Positions 33,078 through 46,500 of a stretch of DNA of 64,000 nt are shown piece after piece. The position numbers and the translations under genes are program-made. The stretch is from Phoronis australis (taxonomy: Eukaryota; Phoronida; Phoronidae), in assembly GCA_002633005.1 (NCBI GenBank), contig NMRA01000632.1:62001-126000 (forward strand), written 5' to 3'. Numbering within the stretch: position 1 is the first letter of the stretch; every line of letters begins with the position of its first letter. The notes beneath the pieces were generated by a model, which worked only from the letters and a program-made list of their open reading frames with translations, had not been told where the DNA came from and did not search any database.

Positions 33078-35574
33078 CAGTGGCGGATCTACGGGGGGGT
33101 TTAAACCCCCCTCGGGCCAGGACCCAAAAATTAAAAAAAAAAAACGTCTCCAGCAAAACAAAAACGGCACCGCCAGCGTGTGTAAACCCTAAGTAAACCA
33201 ACTTGGAAAAAAATGAGGAGGGGTTTCACTCTGAAAATATATTTTTTGCATTGTGAATCGCTGTTATGAAAATCAAAGTGTTTCGAGTCTTCGTGGCTCA
33301 TCGGCAAAACCCCGGAGATCTATTGTGCGCGCGCTTCCGTCGACACTTCTGAAGTAGACTAGCCAAGCATTTTAAATGGATCCACCGCTGAAAGAGCAGC
33401 TCTATAGCTGATTTCTTTAGGTAACTAGTTTTTTTACTCTAAGATATGTTTTGATTTGATTAGGGGAAATACTGTGGTGCCGCAACCATGATATTCAGGC
33501 GAATTGACGTGCAACGTTTTTACCTCATCTGTCATGACGTGTCATCCTATTACACCCCACACGTTTGTAACTGGTGTATAGTAAAGTTGTCTTGCGCAAT
33601 ATCATACAGTGTATATGTAATACTTTTGAAAAAAATTCGGTTTCCGAAGAATTGCTGTTGTGGCGTGCGCCGTGGTCTGGTCGCGAGTCTGTTTTAAGAT
33701 GCACTCTAACAAGTTATGTCTATACAAGGAAGGACCAAGGAGGCACTCACATTAACAAAGTGACCGCATTCGCGAACAGTGTACAGTACCAGAAATTTGC
33801 TGAGAGGCTGTATTTTAACAACAAAGTCATGCGGGACTCGTGCGATGTTCAATAGGCCTCCTAAGGAGCCCGAAGTGCCGACCTCAACACCTACCGTATT
33901 TCTACCTGCAATAAGTACCACTGCCATTTTCTATACTGGGAATTTCCGCAGAAAGGCCCACCCGACGAAACGCCCATGCCTATGGGCATTTATTTGATGT
34001 TAGTACATCGGGTTTCAAGCGTTCAGACATTGGGACGTTTGTTTCTAAAATTGCAAGAGATGCAAATGGGTCCTGGGATACATCGTCAAGGTTTGAAGTA
34101 GTCCGTGATGAACGGATTAAATTTAGTTGCGTATGCTGTAAGTCTTTTGAATGGACTTGATAAACTCAGGGGACTTAGTGCCAACTGAGTTGTGAAACGA
34201 GATGCTGACATTGTAGAGGCGTACAAGCTCATGGACAGAGCAGTTGACGAAGTGCAAGTGTTGGGAACAAACATGAAAGACGTCTGGGTAGAATGGTTCC
34301 AAGACGAGCAAACCATTGGATCCGATGTACAGATTCGTCGGCAGCCTAGACAACAGAAAGATAAGATCAACGTTCCTGGAGAAACACCCAGGTAGTAAGT
34401 TATAATTCTACAGTTTGTAATAATGTCGGTTTTTTATGCTTGTGAGCAATGAAAACGAAATAGAAATTATTTTTGGACATGCCAAATTTACCCAGTACAG
34501 CAGAGGGTCTACGAGCGCACAGAAACTGATTCTGGTTTGTATTTCCACTTGAGTCTAATGCTTCATATCCAAAATCTATTTCACATAGTGCGTAGTTAAA
34601 TCTGTACTCAATACTTGTTTCTTCCAGGGAGTACCGGGTACTACAGAACGGTGCGAAAACCCTTCCTAGACAACCTCTCGCAATTGACCACCAGATGAGT
34701 AAACTACACGTATGAGCAACCAGTGGGGATTAAAAAGTGTCTAGATAGAAGTTTTCAATTCAATTTTTTACAAAGTACGCTTTAGGTCTCGTGACGGACC
34801 AGGTCAGCCTTTTTGTGTACTCTCAGTGTACATCTGGTCCCTTTGCAAACCAGTCCAGTATATCTTTTCACCACTGTGCACAAGTTTTGGTTTCGTGAAA
34901 CTGTTTCAGATGATTTGTTTCCTTATACATTTGACGTTTTTCAATTGTTGTCAACGTGATTCAGCTTAATAAAGTGATAATTAATTGTTTATTGTCGTTT
35001 TTAATAATAGACTATGAGCTGAGAGCACCGTCGTTTGCCATTTTTTCTTGTAACGAGACAGAACACATGTTTATTTCTGGACTAACAGTACAGGTATTCG
35101 CTTTTAAACTGCTTGAGGCTGTTGCGATCATCTGATATTCAAGTTTTTACGCCCCGTCGGTGCTCCTTATGCTTTTTAATATTTGGTAGTTGTCCAAACC
35201 CCTGTATAGACACCACACTTTTTCGTATGCTAAAAAGGTGTGTGTAAGCCGATGCTCCAACAAAAATTTTTGATGGTGGTGTGACTCATACCCAGATGTG
35301 CAAAATTATGGTTTCACGAAACTTATGAGCCAAGTTCATGTGACGAAATCGAGAAGGGGTTTAATTATCTTAAGAAAAACTCCAGGGACATGTTAAGTGC
35401 CAGAAACGTACGAGGATGCGTGGAAATTTCACTGTTTGGCTACAAAAACAAAAATTTGTCTTACACGGGAGGGGGTTTACCCGACCTCCCCTCCCCGCTC
35501 GGCGCCACGCGCCTCGGATTCGACCTTTGCGGGAATCCTAAACCCCCCTTACTGAAAACGTAGATCCGCCACTG
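33078..35574 (+). mobile_element. 2.5-kb TIR transposon with decayed coding remnants
   Basis: CAGTGGCGGATCTACG at 33078-33093 is exactly mirrored at 35559-35574. CTAGGC flanks both sides (33072-33077 and 35575-35580) as a target-site duplication. CAGTG-type ends are common in hAT-like elements, which usually make 8-bp duplications, so the class is uncertain. Inside, about 33700-34400 has frame-broken coding-like stretches such as AERLYFNNKVM, MFNRPPKEPEVPTSTPTVFL, GSWDTSSRFEVVRDERIKFS and KRDADIVEAYKLMDRAVDEV. I do not recognise the protein. It may be a transposase or a captured host fragment. Confidence 0.7.
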
Positions 35575-36003
35575 CTAGGCAATTTTTGCCTATATCTGTC
35601 TCAACGATGTATTAAAAGAATAGTGCGTGAAACTACAAGTCAGTTATAGTTTTTAGATTACAGAATTTGGCCGAAATTGCACAGGGGTGGGGCTGCATAC
35701 CGCGAAGCATCGTCACAGTCCTGGGGAAACAGCGCAAAGATAATTAGTGGGCTGAAGGTACACGACAACGGTGTGCATCACTACCGACATGACACCAATT
35801 AACTTTTGGCCAAACCTGTCCTGTCTCTGAATTTTTTGAAAAAGCTTTTCACAGAAAAGATGACGATAAGGACCTCATCAGAATCATGAAATTAGCCACC
35901 TGGAACAACCTCGCTATCAGTCGGTTGAGAAGCCTTTTTGGAAGAAACCAACACGACCTTGACCCACACTTCAAATCCACAGTGCGATACAACACATGGA
36001 CTC

Positions 36004-36419
36004 GGAGTTAAATCCTTTAATTAACCGAAATCGAACTTTCAGCTATTTTAGCATTTTGTAGTCTACTGCTGCGCAAACTCAAGATAAGCGTCTATTGCTT
36101 GCGTGCACAATAGCTTACGTGGATAACTAGCGTCTAATCCTAGTTTGCAACTGACGACCCCGACATTAAGACTAATAGTTCGAGTCTAAACTTGACATTT
36201 CTATTTTTTTACTCGAGTTTGTAGAACAAACCTAAGGATCATAAAGTGCAAACTTATTGGATTAGAAACTAATATGCTGGCGTAAATCACAATGTAATTC
36301 AGCACAGATTAATAGACATTCATTTTGAGTTTACACAGGAGTAGACTAGGAAACAACAAAAAGTAATTCCGAGTTCGACTTCGAGTACAAAGATTATACC
36401 CTGGGCCCTAGGCTAGAGT
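36004..36419 (+). mobile_element. Foldback element family E, copy 1
   Basis: Collinear with 45121-45511 over about 400 bp, sharing CAAGATAAGCGTCTATT, TTACGTGGATAACT and TCGAGTACAAAGATT. The left end here is degraded; the right end is CTGGGCCC. No coding capacity is seen. Confidence 0.65.
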
Positions 36420-37604
36420 TAAGTTTGTCGATCGTGTGGTTCGTGACAGGACCGAAGGCAGAACCAGAGAGAGTGAGGCTAGGCCCGATGTTGATGATCA
36501 CACTAGAGACAATTCCTCCAAGAAGAAGAGGTGTCTACTCCAGAAATCATTTGATGAAGAAGTTTGTCGTGACTGACATAGTCAAACCATAGTTGTCAGT
36601 AGAAACAAAAGTAAACCTGAAGGTGGAGAGTAGCATTTGTCCCCCTTAAACTCAACACTCTAAGGATCCTACTGCGTTTTGGATCAATCCCCAGACCGCC
36701 AGTCCCATTTTGACAAAGCGTGTCAATTGTCCAGATAGTGGGGCTTTTATTCGGAAAATTTCCTCTTGAAAGCCCACTTCCAGTCAACTTTTTGTCACAA
36801 ATTCAGTTTTGCGGAGCATTTATCATTTATAAAAACGACCAAAGTTTTGGCGAACAATATTTATTACCATAAACTTTGAAAACAGTTTTAAGTAAAAATG
36901 TCATCAAAGTCAGCAAACTATGACTTTCTGTTTACACGCCGGGGCGTTTATTTTGTATTGCACGACTGGATTTTTTTCATTTTCCGAATACACACCCATG
37001 GGCTTATTTATGGAAAATCCCGGTTTTAACGACACTCATCTACTGGTCATTTTTAACTCGTCTCTCAAAATAAAAACAAAATAAAAAATCACCAGGGGCG
37101 CTTTATCTTCGACCACAAAACCTAACGGGTATTCTACTTCCAATTTCTAGCCGAAGGCGGCATGTGTGCCGCTCATTGGGTCATTTTTCCAAGGCCGCTC
37201 AGAGCCCAAGGGACTACGAGAGGGCGCCTTTTCCGATTAAAATTCCTGGGAAAGCTTCAGTTTTGGGGTACACTTTTGCGGCCGACTGGAGTTTACTGTT
37301 TTAAAAACAATACAATCCAACTACCGTAAGCTTCAGGCTCACTTTACTTTATATTCACATTTCGTTGGGTTTAAATGGTTTAAGTTATGGTGAATTTCTA
37401 CAAAAGGGTGATTTTTATGTCTATAAACTGCCAACTACTGGGTCCCTTTTAATCCTGCTGCATGTACAAAGGGCGGGGTTTCATCTTACGACTCTTTAAA
37501 GCTACCGGCCGTATCATCGGCCGTACCAGCAGCCGTATCAGCGGCGCATGTAAATATTATAGTCTGACAAGCTACTTCCTGGAGCAAAGCATACACCTGG
37601 CTTG
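36420..37604. other. Gene-poor stretch
   Basis: No exon recognised. A short GC-rich cluster of near-repeats (GGCCGTATCA, GGCCGTACCA, GCCGTATCA) lies at 37507-37545. Confidence 0.45.
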
Positions 37605-37745
37605 CGTTCAGTAGACGCTAGGACCTACGCCAGGACCTAGCTAAAACCTAGTCAAAGTCACGTGCTCTCATTTAAAATGCACAGCAATATCTCACGTAAT
37701 CTCGCGAAGTCTTGCTTTTTAGCGAGGACCTAGCGTTACTGAACG
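37605..37745. mobile_element. Small foldback element, family D
   Basis: CGTTCAGTAGACGCTAGGACCT at the left is mirrored, with one base missing, by AGGACCTAGCGTTACTGAACG at the right. The interior contains GCAATATCTC...CTCGCGAAGTCTT, which recurs at 60955-61010 and, inverted, at 46440-46495. It is a MITE-like repeat without coding capacity. Confidence 0.6.
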
Positions 37746-38205
37746 GGAGGCTGTATTGCAGACATTTGTCTGGGATATCAGTGACGTCAGAGAGTACTGC
37801 GAGCCCTGCAGCCAGACAAGGGAGTATCTGGCTTTGTCTTTGATAGATTTGTCCAAATTTCATGAACCTACGTCAAAATTTTTGAAGCATCGTTTTCTTA
37901 AAGCGAGAAAAATAGTGACAATAAACAACAAGAGTGTGATGGTGGATAAATACCATATTAGAATGTGTTATTTGGAAAAGAGTACAGACATAATGTTCAA
38001 TACCTCAGCGCGTATGATATGTAATAGTAACAACGCCTCTAGAAATGTTGGAAATTGTGTTATCAACTTTTTGACATTTTTTTACATTTGAGGACGAGAA
38101 TGAAAAGGAAGAAACCATATTATACGTATTAAATATTACAGTGTAATTTATTTGACGAAAAACATGCATCAATCCCACAAGTTTTACGTTTCTTTATTTC
38201 CTTGA

Positions 38206-38360
38206 AATAATGATGATGATGATGATGATGGTGATGGTGATGGTGGTGGTGGTGATCGTGGTGATGACGGTGGTGGTGATTGTGGTGATGATGATGATGA
38301 TGATGATGATCATCATCATCATCATCATCATCATGATCATTATCATGATCATTATTATTA

Positions 38361-38410
<50 letters not shown>

Positions 38411-38411
38411 T
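38206..38411. repeat. Compound (GAT)n-(ATC)n-(ATT)n microsatellite with palindrome
   Basis: An imperfect GAT/GGT block switches at 38309/38310 into an ATC block and then an ATT block. The switch creates a perfect 48-bp palindrome, 38286-38333, that could extrude as a cruciform. The poly-Ile and poly-His open frames across it are artefacts of the trinucleotide repeat. Confidence 0.95.
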
Positions 38412-41039
38412 AAAGAGGATAAAAATACAATAATGATAAAACATGCTTTAGCCAAAGGCTAATATCCAGCATGGTCCTCTAAAGAAAGTTTAGTTCTTCG
38501 CACTTCATTCCTTCTGAATTTGGACATTAATTAGCGGCATAAAAACAATCGTTGTGCTTATCCTTCCCACAGATTTTGTCAAGGTGCCTAGCAGTGGACA
38601 CCAGAGGACGCCAGTAGTGCGCTGTGCACGCATTTGCGGAGAATTGAACAACACTGCCACCCATTCCCTCCACGAGGGGGCTCTCTCCCATGTTACTTTG
38701 CTATCTACAGTGCCTGTAGGCTACACATGTTAAATCGCGTGTGAGCACTGGCTAATTGCACAAATAGAGTAGAGTCTGACGTTTATGTTCATAGAATCAA
38801 GAAACCATTCTTCTTGATAGAATGTTATACTCGGAGTTTATCTGGAATCAGTAGCGTGTTATAATTTTTATAGCCTTACCGAAACTAAAATGATGTAGAG
38901 GCAAATAAATGCCCTTCAGTTGTTGACGTTGACGTCGTCTGTCCAACCGCCAATCATTGCCCTCTGTGTATTCTATAAAAATTGTTAATCAAGGTGTACG
39001 TGATTCTCGCTCTGTTAAAATAGTAATTTACTCCCCTGTCTCCGATCCACAACGAAGCTTCCTGCTAGGTATAGGTCAGGTCTTATAGCTAGTGCTTAAC
39101 GGTCTTATCCGACGTGCCCGTACCCAGGGTGGGGATGGGGGGGGGGGGGNCCCACCGGGATTTGGGTCCGTCTTAGCAAGCCGAATTTAGTTCAAAACAC
39201 CTGTAATTTTTCAATTACCTCCGTTATACTCTTAATTTCCGGTCACTAAAAATAATTTTCGTTGAAAACGAAGGATTGTCAGCTTTATGATCATGGTACA
39301 TAATCAAATCGTGAATTATTCATAAAAAATAAATGTTGTTAAATTGTTACGACACATTAAGGGATTATTACGAGCAGTTCTCGAATAGTAACGTGTTGTT
39401 TGTGATCCATTGCTTATTATGTACGGATAAATCAATACCTGGACGATCGCTAAATCATTTTTGACATGTCAAAAGTTGCTTCTCCTTTCACGGATATTTA
39501 CGAGTGTCTGCGAGTTGTTGCGTTATGAGTCAAGTTACTTACAAATGCTTGAGAATGGTTACGATTTGGCTATCCGTTTTAACGGACTCGTAAAGAATCC
39601 CTGTACATGTATGTGAAGGCAGCCTTTAAATGCGATTCAAGAAACCACAGCCGAAGAAATTACCGTGAACACTGCCACTACCCACATGCACAAAAATTGG
39701 ATGGTTTTCCTTTTTTGTCCTATTTCAGTGATCGATTGTTTTGGCCAATGCATAATGAAAATCGTCCTAACGTCGCGTGAACTGTGGGAGTTTCTACGTC
39801 AGTTGGGTAATAGTTTACATCGACGATTGCGTCAACTCCTGCACTCCGGGTTTGGTCCGCTTCCTTCAACTTCGCACCCCCTAAGTCCCAAGTCAGATGC
39901 TGGGTACGTTGTTTTATGCTGGAAGATTTTGTTACAGCGTACAAGAGATTATGATCTACTTTTTTGTGCTGCAAAATTTACTAGAACCAGTGGTGTGGTT
40001 AATACACGTTGCCTGCATTGGATGTTTTGGGATGACACGGTGCTGCATAAGTCGTCATTATGGCCTTTGATGTTATTGAAACGGAAAAGAAAAATAATAT
40101 AGAGTATTGTGTTAAAACTGAGATTGTGTTTCCACGCTGTGAACATGAAAGTGAAAACTCGTTACCTTACAATGAATGCACAATTCCTCAACACAATTGT
40201 TTTTGTGACGAAAAGTAGCGCACTGAAATTTCAACATGACATATCTTCACATTTATTTAAGCAATTTAGAACACAATACTGATTTCACCAAAATATGGCA
40301 CCCAAAATATGTCCCAGTCCAAGTATTCTCGGTTTTTGTTTATTTCTTTGTTTTACGTTAGCTGCCTCGGCCACCTCAGCGCAACAATTCAAAATTTAAA
40401 CTTAAAAAATCTAATCTAAATATTATTTTTTGAAACGTGTTATTTCTTGATGAAAGAGTGTCATTTAAAAATGAATTAAATTGTCGCAAAATTGAAAAGC
40501 ATTTTATGTGTTTTATGAAATTTAAGTAAAATGAAACTGACAGTATGTCTGCAAGTTTGTAAGTGATGATCTAGGAAAACACGGTCAAGCGGTCAACTAC
40601 AAAAGCGTGTGACCCAAGTGACAGTTCGACCGACGTATCCGTTCAATAGTAGGTTATTGAATGTAGGCACGATGCTAAAGGCATTTATATGCATTTAATC
40701 CGTCAAGATTTACGGACATGACCAATGTGATACAATGGCAGGCTAATGAAAATGGGTACTTAATTAATGAATACGAAAATGTGCGTGTGATTTCTGCTTT
40801 TCGCAAGGAGTATTGTTGTTAGGTGAGAAGCCAGTGACGTAGTTCACAATGGCGTACTAGCTCTAGTGCATGCTAAACCGGACCGAAATAGACGAAGTTG
40901 CGTGACCATTCCACTCAGATATAATCCACTATGACCCATAAAAACCATTTTACTACTGAAAACTGTATTTTGATCACATTCAATGTCACAAAAATATCCA
41001 CTGAAAATATGTTTTTCAGTACAGTATCTGCTACTGAGA
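38412..41039. other. Gene-poor stretch
   Basis: No supported gene. A run of G ending in an undetermined base lies at 39136-39150. A 145-codon open frame on the + strand (39665-40102, starting with GTG) has no recognisable domain, no splice logic and no codon evidence, and is not called. Confidence 0.45.
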
Positions 41040-41730
41040 CCACATTATCGCCATCAATACAATTACTCTCTCCAACATCGTTACTATGGTCACCTCCGTT
41101 CATAACGCCATCACAATCATCCTCATTCGTCACAACCTTTTTCCCACCACCAGTTTGAACCTAATTACCACCATCAATGACGATAACACGATGACCTCCA
41201 TCGCCACCACCAGCATCATCACGACTACCACCATCGTCCACATCATCATTACTATCACCACCGTAAACACAATCACGGCCACAACGCGATCACTACCACT
41301 ACCATCGCCAGCACCACCACTAGGCCTAGATGTCTTTGCCACTAATAGCACTCCACTAGCACCTCCACCATTCCCGTCATCACAATCACTGGCAACAGAT
41401 TCATTTTCACGCATCACCATTATAATCATCAGCGTCACCACAAACATCACGACCACCATCATCACCACCACATTCACTCTCAAAACCCCACCAAAACCAT
41501 AACCGCCATTATCATCTTCGCCACGAAAACCACGGCTAACATTGTCGCCATCGCCATCACCAACATCGTCAACAACATCGACACCACCACCACCACCATC
41601 TTCACCGCCACAATTATCGTCACCTTCACTATCATTATTACCGTCGTCGTCGTCGTCGTCGTCGTCGTCATCATCATCATCATCATCATCAACAATCATC
41701 GTCACCATCGTCACCATCGTCATCATTTCC
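41040..41730. repeat. Imperfect (CAC/ATC)n tract ending in (GTC)n
   Basis: About 690 bp of degenerate CAC, ATC and ACC triplets. The tract ends with eight perfect GTC and about seven perfect ATC repeats at 41643-41691. Open frames rich in Thr/Ile on one strand and Asp/Val on the other arise from it. Confidence 0.9.
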
Positions 41731-44700
41731 AGCTCACCAAGTAGTAAAAATTGGAGCCCTTTCTATGACTAGCCGCTCAACACAATTGGTGTCAACCGAC
41801 ACTATCACCATGTGCCAATTCGTCACAGCAAGAGTCGTGATTAGACTTAACCAGACTTGTCATGACAAACGACCGTAACAATGGATGGCATCTTTAGATG
41901 ATAATAGAAGTGCATGAAGCATGGATCGATTACCTTCTCAACTAGATAATTACACCATGCTCTACAAATTACCCCATCTCGACTCAGCACAAGTCAGTTG
42001 ACACGGAGCAGGCCAAATATAGCAAGATGATCTCTCTCATCAAAAGCTATTACTGGTACATGTATGTCCATTACCTTAACTAAACAGCACGACTGTCACG
42101 ACGGGTAAGTTTTTACATCCTCTGCAGTTAACTCGAGTATTACCTAGCGTATTCCTATATAGGCGAACTAGTCATCAAATCATGAAACAAGTTTAAATGG
42201 TTAAAATATTATACGATCAGCTTGAACAACAATTGATAACGATAATGCGTCGACGCTCAGTTTGGTACTAAAATGAACACAACGATCGAGCCATCACTGA
42301 AGATACTTCACCCACGAGCTCTCTGGCTTTGCCGCATTAATTCTCCTGTCCTACTGCTAGTTTCGTCAGAGCTGAATAGACTTTTGTGTCAACTAAGATA
42401 TGCCTCTTTGGTACTCTCAGCTTCGGGCGAGAGTTACAAAAAATCGGACAAAACAAGAAAAAAGTCATTCACTGAGGCATCTAATGAAAAGAACACGAGG
42501 ACATTAGAGAAGAAGCATCTGCAACGAAACAAACGGAATATAAATGTGTAGCATTCACCCATTGGCGACCACGGGTGGGCCGGGTGGAGTGAAGTTGGTG
42601 GCAACGGTTGGAAGGATTGGAATTGAGGGGAGGGGGTGACCGGAGGGAAGCGGTGGAATTGATGGCTACCTGGGCATGAACGGAGGAAGTGTGAAATTGA
42701 TGGCCACCAGGGGCAAAATGGTTACTTGGCGATCGGTGGCGGAAGTGGGATTAGTGGGACTGACAATTGATTATGACCAGGAGGCGATGTTCCAGCAAAT
42801 TTATACCATATGCCCCTTCCCCAAACAGCCAAACCAAGCTATGCCTATAATGAAGTCTCCACGTATGGAAAATCTCGGTTTGGTGTAAAAAGTAAAACAA
42901 AACTTACAAGGGCTGCGAGCACATATTTCCCTTTGTCAATCATCGCAGTTGAACGAGTCTACAGCCTGTGAGATTTCAGCTGAACCCTGTATTCATTATA
43001 AAGTATTACTTTGGTAACAGTACTTTATTCAAACATATTTTGCACGCTTCTGTCATGTTAGTTTTGTTCTTGACAACGATCAAACGCATGCTCGAGTATT
43101 TGTGCGTGTTGCTGTAGTCTACGGTTAGATGGTTGTTCAGCAGATTAAGCCCGGATCACGAGACAGTCATAATTCCTTATTATTCCTTCAACTAGAGCGC
43201 AATGATTCAGAGGTTGTACGAATAGCATAACGTTAGATTTTAAAGAAAAAATGTCTTTCCAAACTATATATTTCATCTACCCCGGATTGCAGTTGAAAAG
43301 ATACCAATGGCGATGGGGTGACAGCCCCGGACACATATCGGGGGCATCTAATCATTATAGTGTGACTGATTTGTAGTTTTGAATAAAGTTTCTATTTTAT
43401 GTTTCCCCTGTTTTACTTTTCTTAGTACAAGGGCCCATGCATTTGATTGGAGGGAGGGGTGTCCTATATAAATCACCCCGGGTATCACCAAACCTTTGCA
43501 CGCTACTGGCATAATTCGTGGGAAGCATCTCTTTCAAGAACGCATTCGTGGTTAAAAATAGCTAATACTTGACGTCAGAGCTACATTGGCATTTTTTCAT
43601 CTGCTATGCTATGGCGGCAGAGTAGTCGAGAATCTTCCCTATGACAAATCCATGACTCCTAGTTTCGCCAAGAAAATGCTTTCTAGCGCTTTTTGGGCTT
43701 AACTCCATTTATTATACATTATACTTGTCATAATGAACATTAAAAAAACAAAAACTCCTAATTTCGCAAGTCTTGGGGGACAAATAGTAATTACCAGTCT
43801 TTAAATGAGAAGAGTTTCAAGGAGACAAATCTTGTAGGACAAAAAAGATATCACGTGCACGGAAAAGGGGGCTTGACGTGCACTTCGTGGTGTGTACCAA
43901 GGGCGGACTAGGGATTCTCAGTGCAGGAAGGGGGGTCCAGGTAGGTTGAGCAGTATCTCAGTGGTTGTCACAAATTCCTCCTCGGCCAGCACAAGATTCA
44001 AGCAAACCCTCGATCACCACAAATTTTTCCTCCCCCCGTTGCCAAAAATTTCGAGCTGTAAAGTATCTCCTCTCAGCACAGTTTTTTACCCTGCCGCTAC
44101 CCACATAGTCACAATTTCAACGCCCCAGTTGCCCTTATTTCCGACCACGGCACGCCAAACCCTTCCCATCGGTTACCACCATTTTCACGTAACGACAAAC
44201 GTATATCAAATTTTACAAAGCAGAGCCCGTGTGATGCGAGGGCGGGCCTTGGTTTCTGCAAAAGGCTTATAAGCTTAGTTTGTATAATGTGGCAGTGGTG
44301 AAAAGCGTCAATCGAAAGCATGCACCTTTTTCTTTTTTGACAACAAAGTAAATATAATTTATGCTTAGTACTTTTTGAAATTGAATTACACTTTTCGTCT
44401 GGTCGACATGTAAATTACGTACAGTATTCATTTTCTCAACAGCTCTAGGATCTTTGTTACTGGACGAAATGGGACGCAAGGTGGCGCTGTGACTGTCATT
44501 TTTCAAATTATGTTTGTGGAGCACTAGCCCCGAGATCCTTTGACCAAACCTTGACAAATTCTGTATGTAAGAAGATCTACTCACGGACTATTTGCATTGC
44601 GTGATTGATATCTCGCTACGACTTACCGTTCACGAGATATTCGAGGTTTTCTGATTTGATGACTGCTCCTTTATTGACAGATTCCTCAATTCACTTTTAA

Positions 44701-45120
44701 TGGTTTATCATTTACTTTGACGCTGGTTTAATTGGCGTCAGAGTGGTCGTTGTTGACGTTCTTATATGTGTCGTCGACCTCGCCTTTCAATTTTTATTTG
44801 AAAGAGTCTGTGTCCAAATAATTCTCAATACTCACGCATTGGTGACATTAGTTTGTTATCAAACGCAGTTTTCACAATTCACTCAGTTTTTTAAGAGAAA
44901 TCTGCATTTCGTTGTCCCCAAAAAGCGCAGTGTAAAAATAAAAATCGGATTGTTTACTATGTCTAGGGAAGATGTATTAGCTGTGTTACCCGATGGATAT
45001 AGAAAGCTGTTAATTTTTTAGCTACTTCCATTAACTAGTCGTTTCGTCGGTGCTGATTGCGAAAGCGAATGAGCCGTTATCGTCGCGTTAGCTGAACGCA
45101 ATTTTAGACGAGCGAGATCA
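41731..45120. other. Gene-poor stretch with G-rich patch
   Basis: At 42560-42760 the + strand is G-rich with a loosely repeated word GGTGGAATTGATGGCTACC / TGAAATTGATGGCCACC. The rest shows no recognised gene, repeat boundary or RNA. Confidence 0.4.
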
Positions 45121-45511
45121 GGGCCCGGGTTCTAATCTTTTTACTCGAAATTTAACTCGAGATTATGTTTGGCATTTTCTCAAGATAAGTGTCTATTATT
45201 CTCTTCTCTTCTCGAGTACAAAATGACTTACGTGGATAACTTTTTAGTCCTACAGGTGTAGTTTTCAGTTGATAAGCCCAACATTAAGGCTAAAAATTTT
45301 AGTTTAAACTCGAAATTTCGAGTTTTACTCGCGTTTGTAGCACGAATATAGGAGTCAGCAAGTGCAAACTTGAACTAGAGACTCATATGCGTAAATGTAT
45401 TCGAGCAGAGTCTAATAACCGCTTATGTTGAGTTCGCACAAAAGTAGCAGAGAAATTGCCAAAAATAATTTCGAATTCGTTTCGAGTACAAAGATTCGAT
45501 TCCGGGCCCAG
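45121..45511 (+). mobile_element. Foldback element family E, copy 2
   Basis: Terminal inverted repeats begin GGGCCCGGGTTCTAATCTTT at the left and end CCGGGCCC at the right, with ACTCGAAA-type words extending the match to about 35 bp. Collinear with 36004-36419. Non-coding. Confidence 0.7.
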
Positions 45512-46042
45512 GGTTTGGAGATGGTGTAAAGGTTGTAAAATAGACCAGACCGTGACTGTATTACTGAATTACAAATATACCCTTTCCTGTCCAGACCATT
45601 TGCTGGATTTGGACTGCATATGACGCGTTGTTTGATCACCTACCTTTTGATGCACCTGCATACGTGGCTGCATATTGCCGTCATCCTGTCCGGGCCTCCG
45701 GTTGTTGTGGTGTTCGCTCGAAAAAGCACTTCTGTTCAGATCTTGATGAAGTTTGCCACGAGGCATCATTCGAGTGTTACGTGCCACTTTTTTGCCGAGC
45801 AACCAAAACCAGAAGGGCGAGTTCTTCAGTGGTTCTTGAGGGGAAAAGCATTCAGGATGATATTTTTTATAACCGGTCGAGAGACTTCAATGAAACTTAC
45901 TATCAAAGTGTGTGATGGCAATGGACCTCCACCAATCGATTTTCGGGCAGCACGCCGTGGCGGACATTTTGGTATTGACAAGGGTTTTCCAGTACGTTTT
46001 GGGATAAGGGTCTGCGGATGATGCATTTCAATTCAACGTGAC

Positions 46043-46172
46043 ACAAAAGTATGTGCAAGGTGGTGAAGTAGCGCCATCAGGCGACATTTGGGTGAATTCA
46101 AGCACTACAAAAGTATGTGCATAGTGGTGAGGTGTCGGCACCAGGCGATATTTGGATGAATTCAAGCACTGC
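46043..46172. repeat. Two-copy 66-bp tandem duplication
   Basis: ACAAAAGTATGTGCAAGGTG...GAATTCAAGCACTAC is followed by a second, diverged copy (AAAAGTATGTGCATAGTGG...). It is joined to the family C repeat that follows. Confidence 0.7.
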
Positions 46173-46199
46173 GGTGGCAATTTTGTTCTCGATAAAGTA

Positions 46200-46500
46200 C
46201 TGGAAGTACTTTTGAAGACAGAACGTTTCCTGGTGATATCTAAAGAACCGAGTGACAGATTTCAATGAAACTTGACTGGTATTTGAGGATAACGCGCCCT
46301 TGACAGGCAATTTTGGAGCAAATTCGACTACTGCAGTGTTCCTCTAATGGCCATTTTGTCCGGTTATCCACTCGATGTCTCAAAAACCTCCGGTCGTATT
46401 TTTATAACACCCTAGAGAAGCTTGCGCGCGCTCGCGAAAACGTTAGAACACGTAAGTCTTCGCGAGATATTGCAGTGAATTTCAAGCAAAACACATAATC
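46200..46500 (+). repeat. Dispersed repeat family C, with family D fragment
   Basis: TTTCCTGGTGATATCTAAAG, ACAGATTTCAATGAAACTTG and TTCCTCTAATGGCCATTTT match 59670-59990 in the same order and spacing class. A related shorter fragment lies at 45855-45990. The end (46440-46495) is an inverted fragment of family D (TCTTCGCGAGATATTGC). Confidence 0.6.

Noticed and set aside
38129-38455. Open frames encoding poly-Asn, poly-Asp/His or poly-Ile
   Set aside because: Pure products of the GAT/ATC/ATT microsatellite.
39665-40102. 145-codon open frame on the + strand
   Set aside because: It needs a GTG start, shows no domain, signal or splice logic, and is of a length expected by chance in 64 kb.
41086-41726. 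138- and 198-codon open frames rich in Thr/Ile or Asp/Val
   Set aside because: They follow the degenerate CAC/ATC triplet tract and have no start context or homology-like motif.
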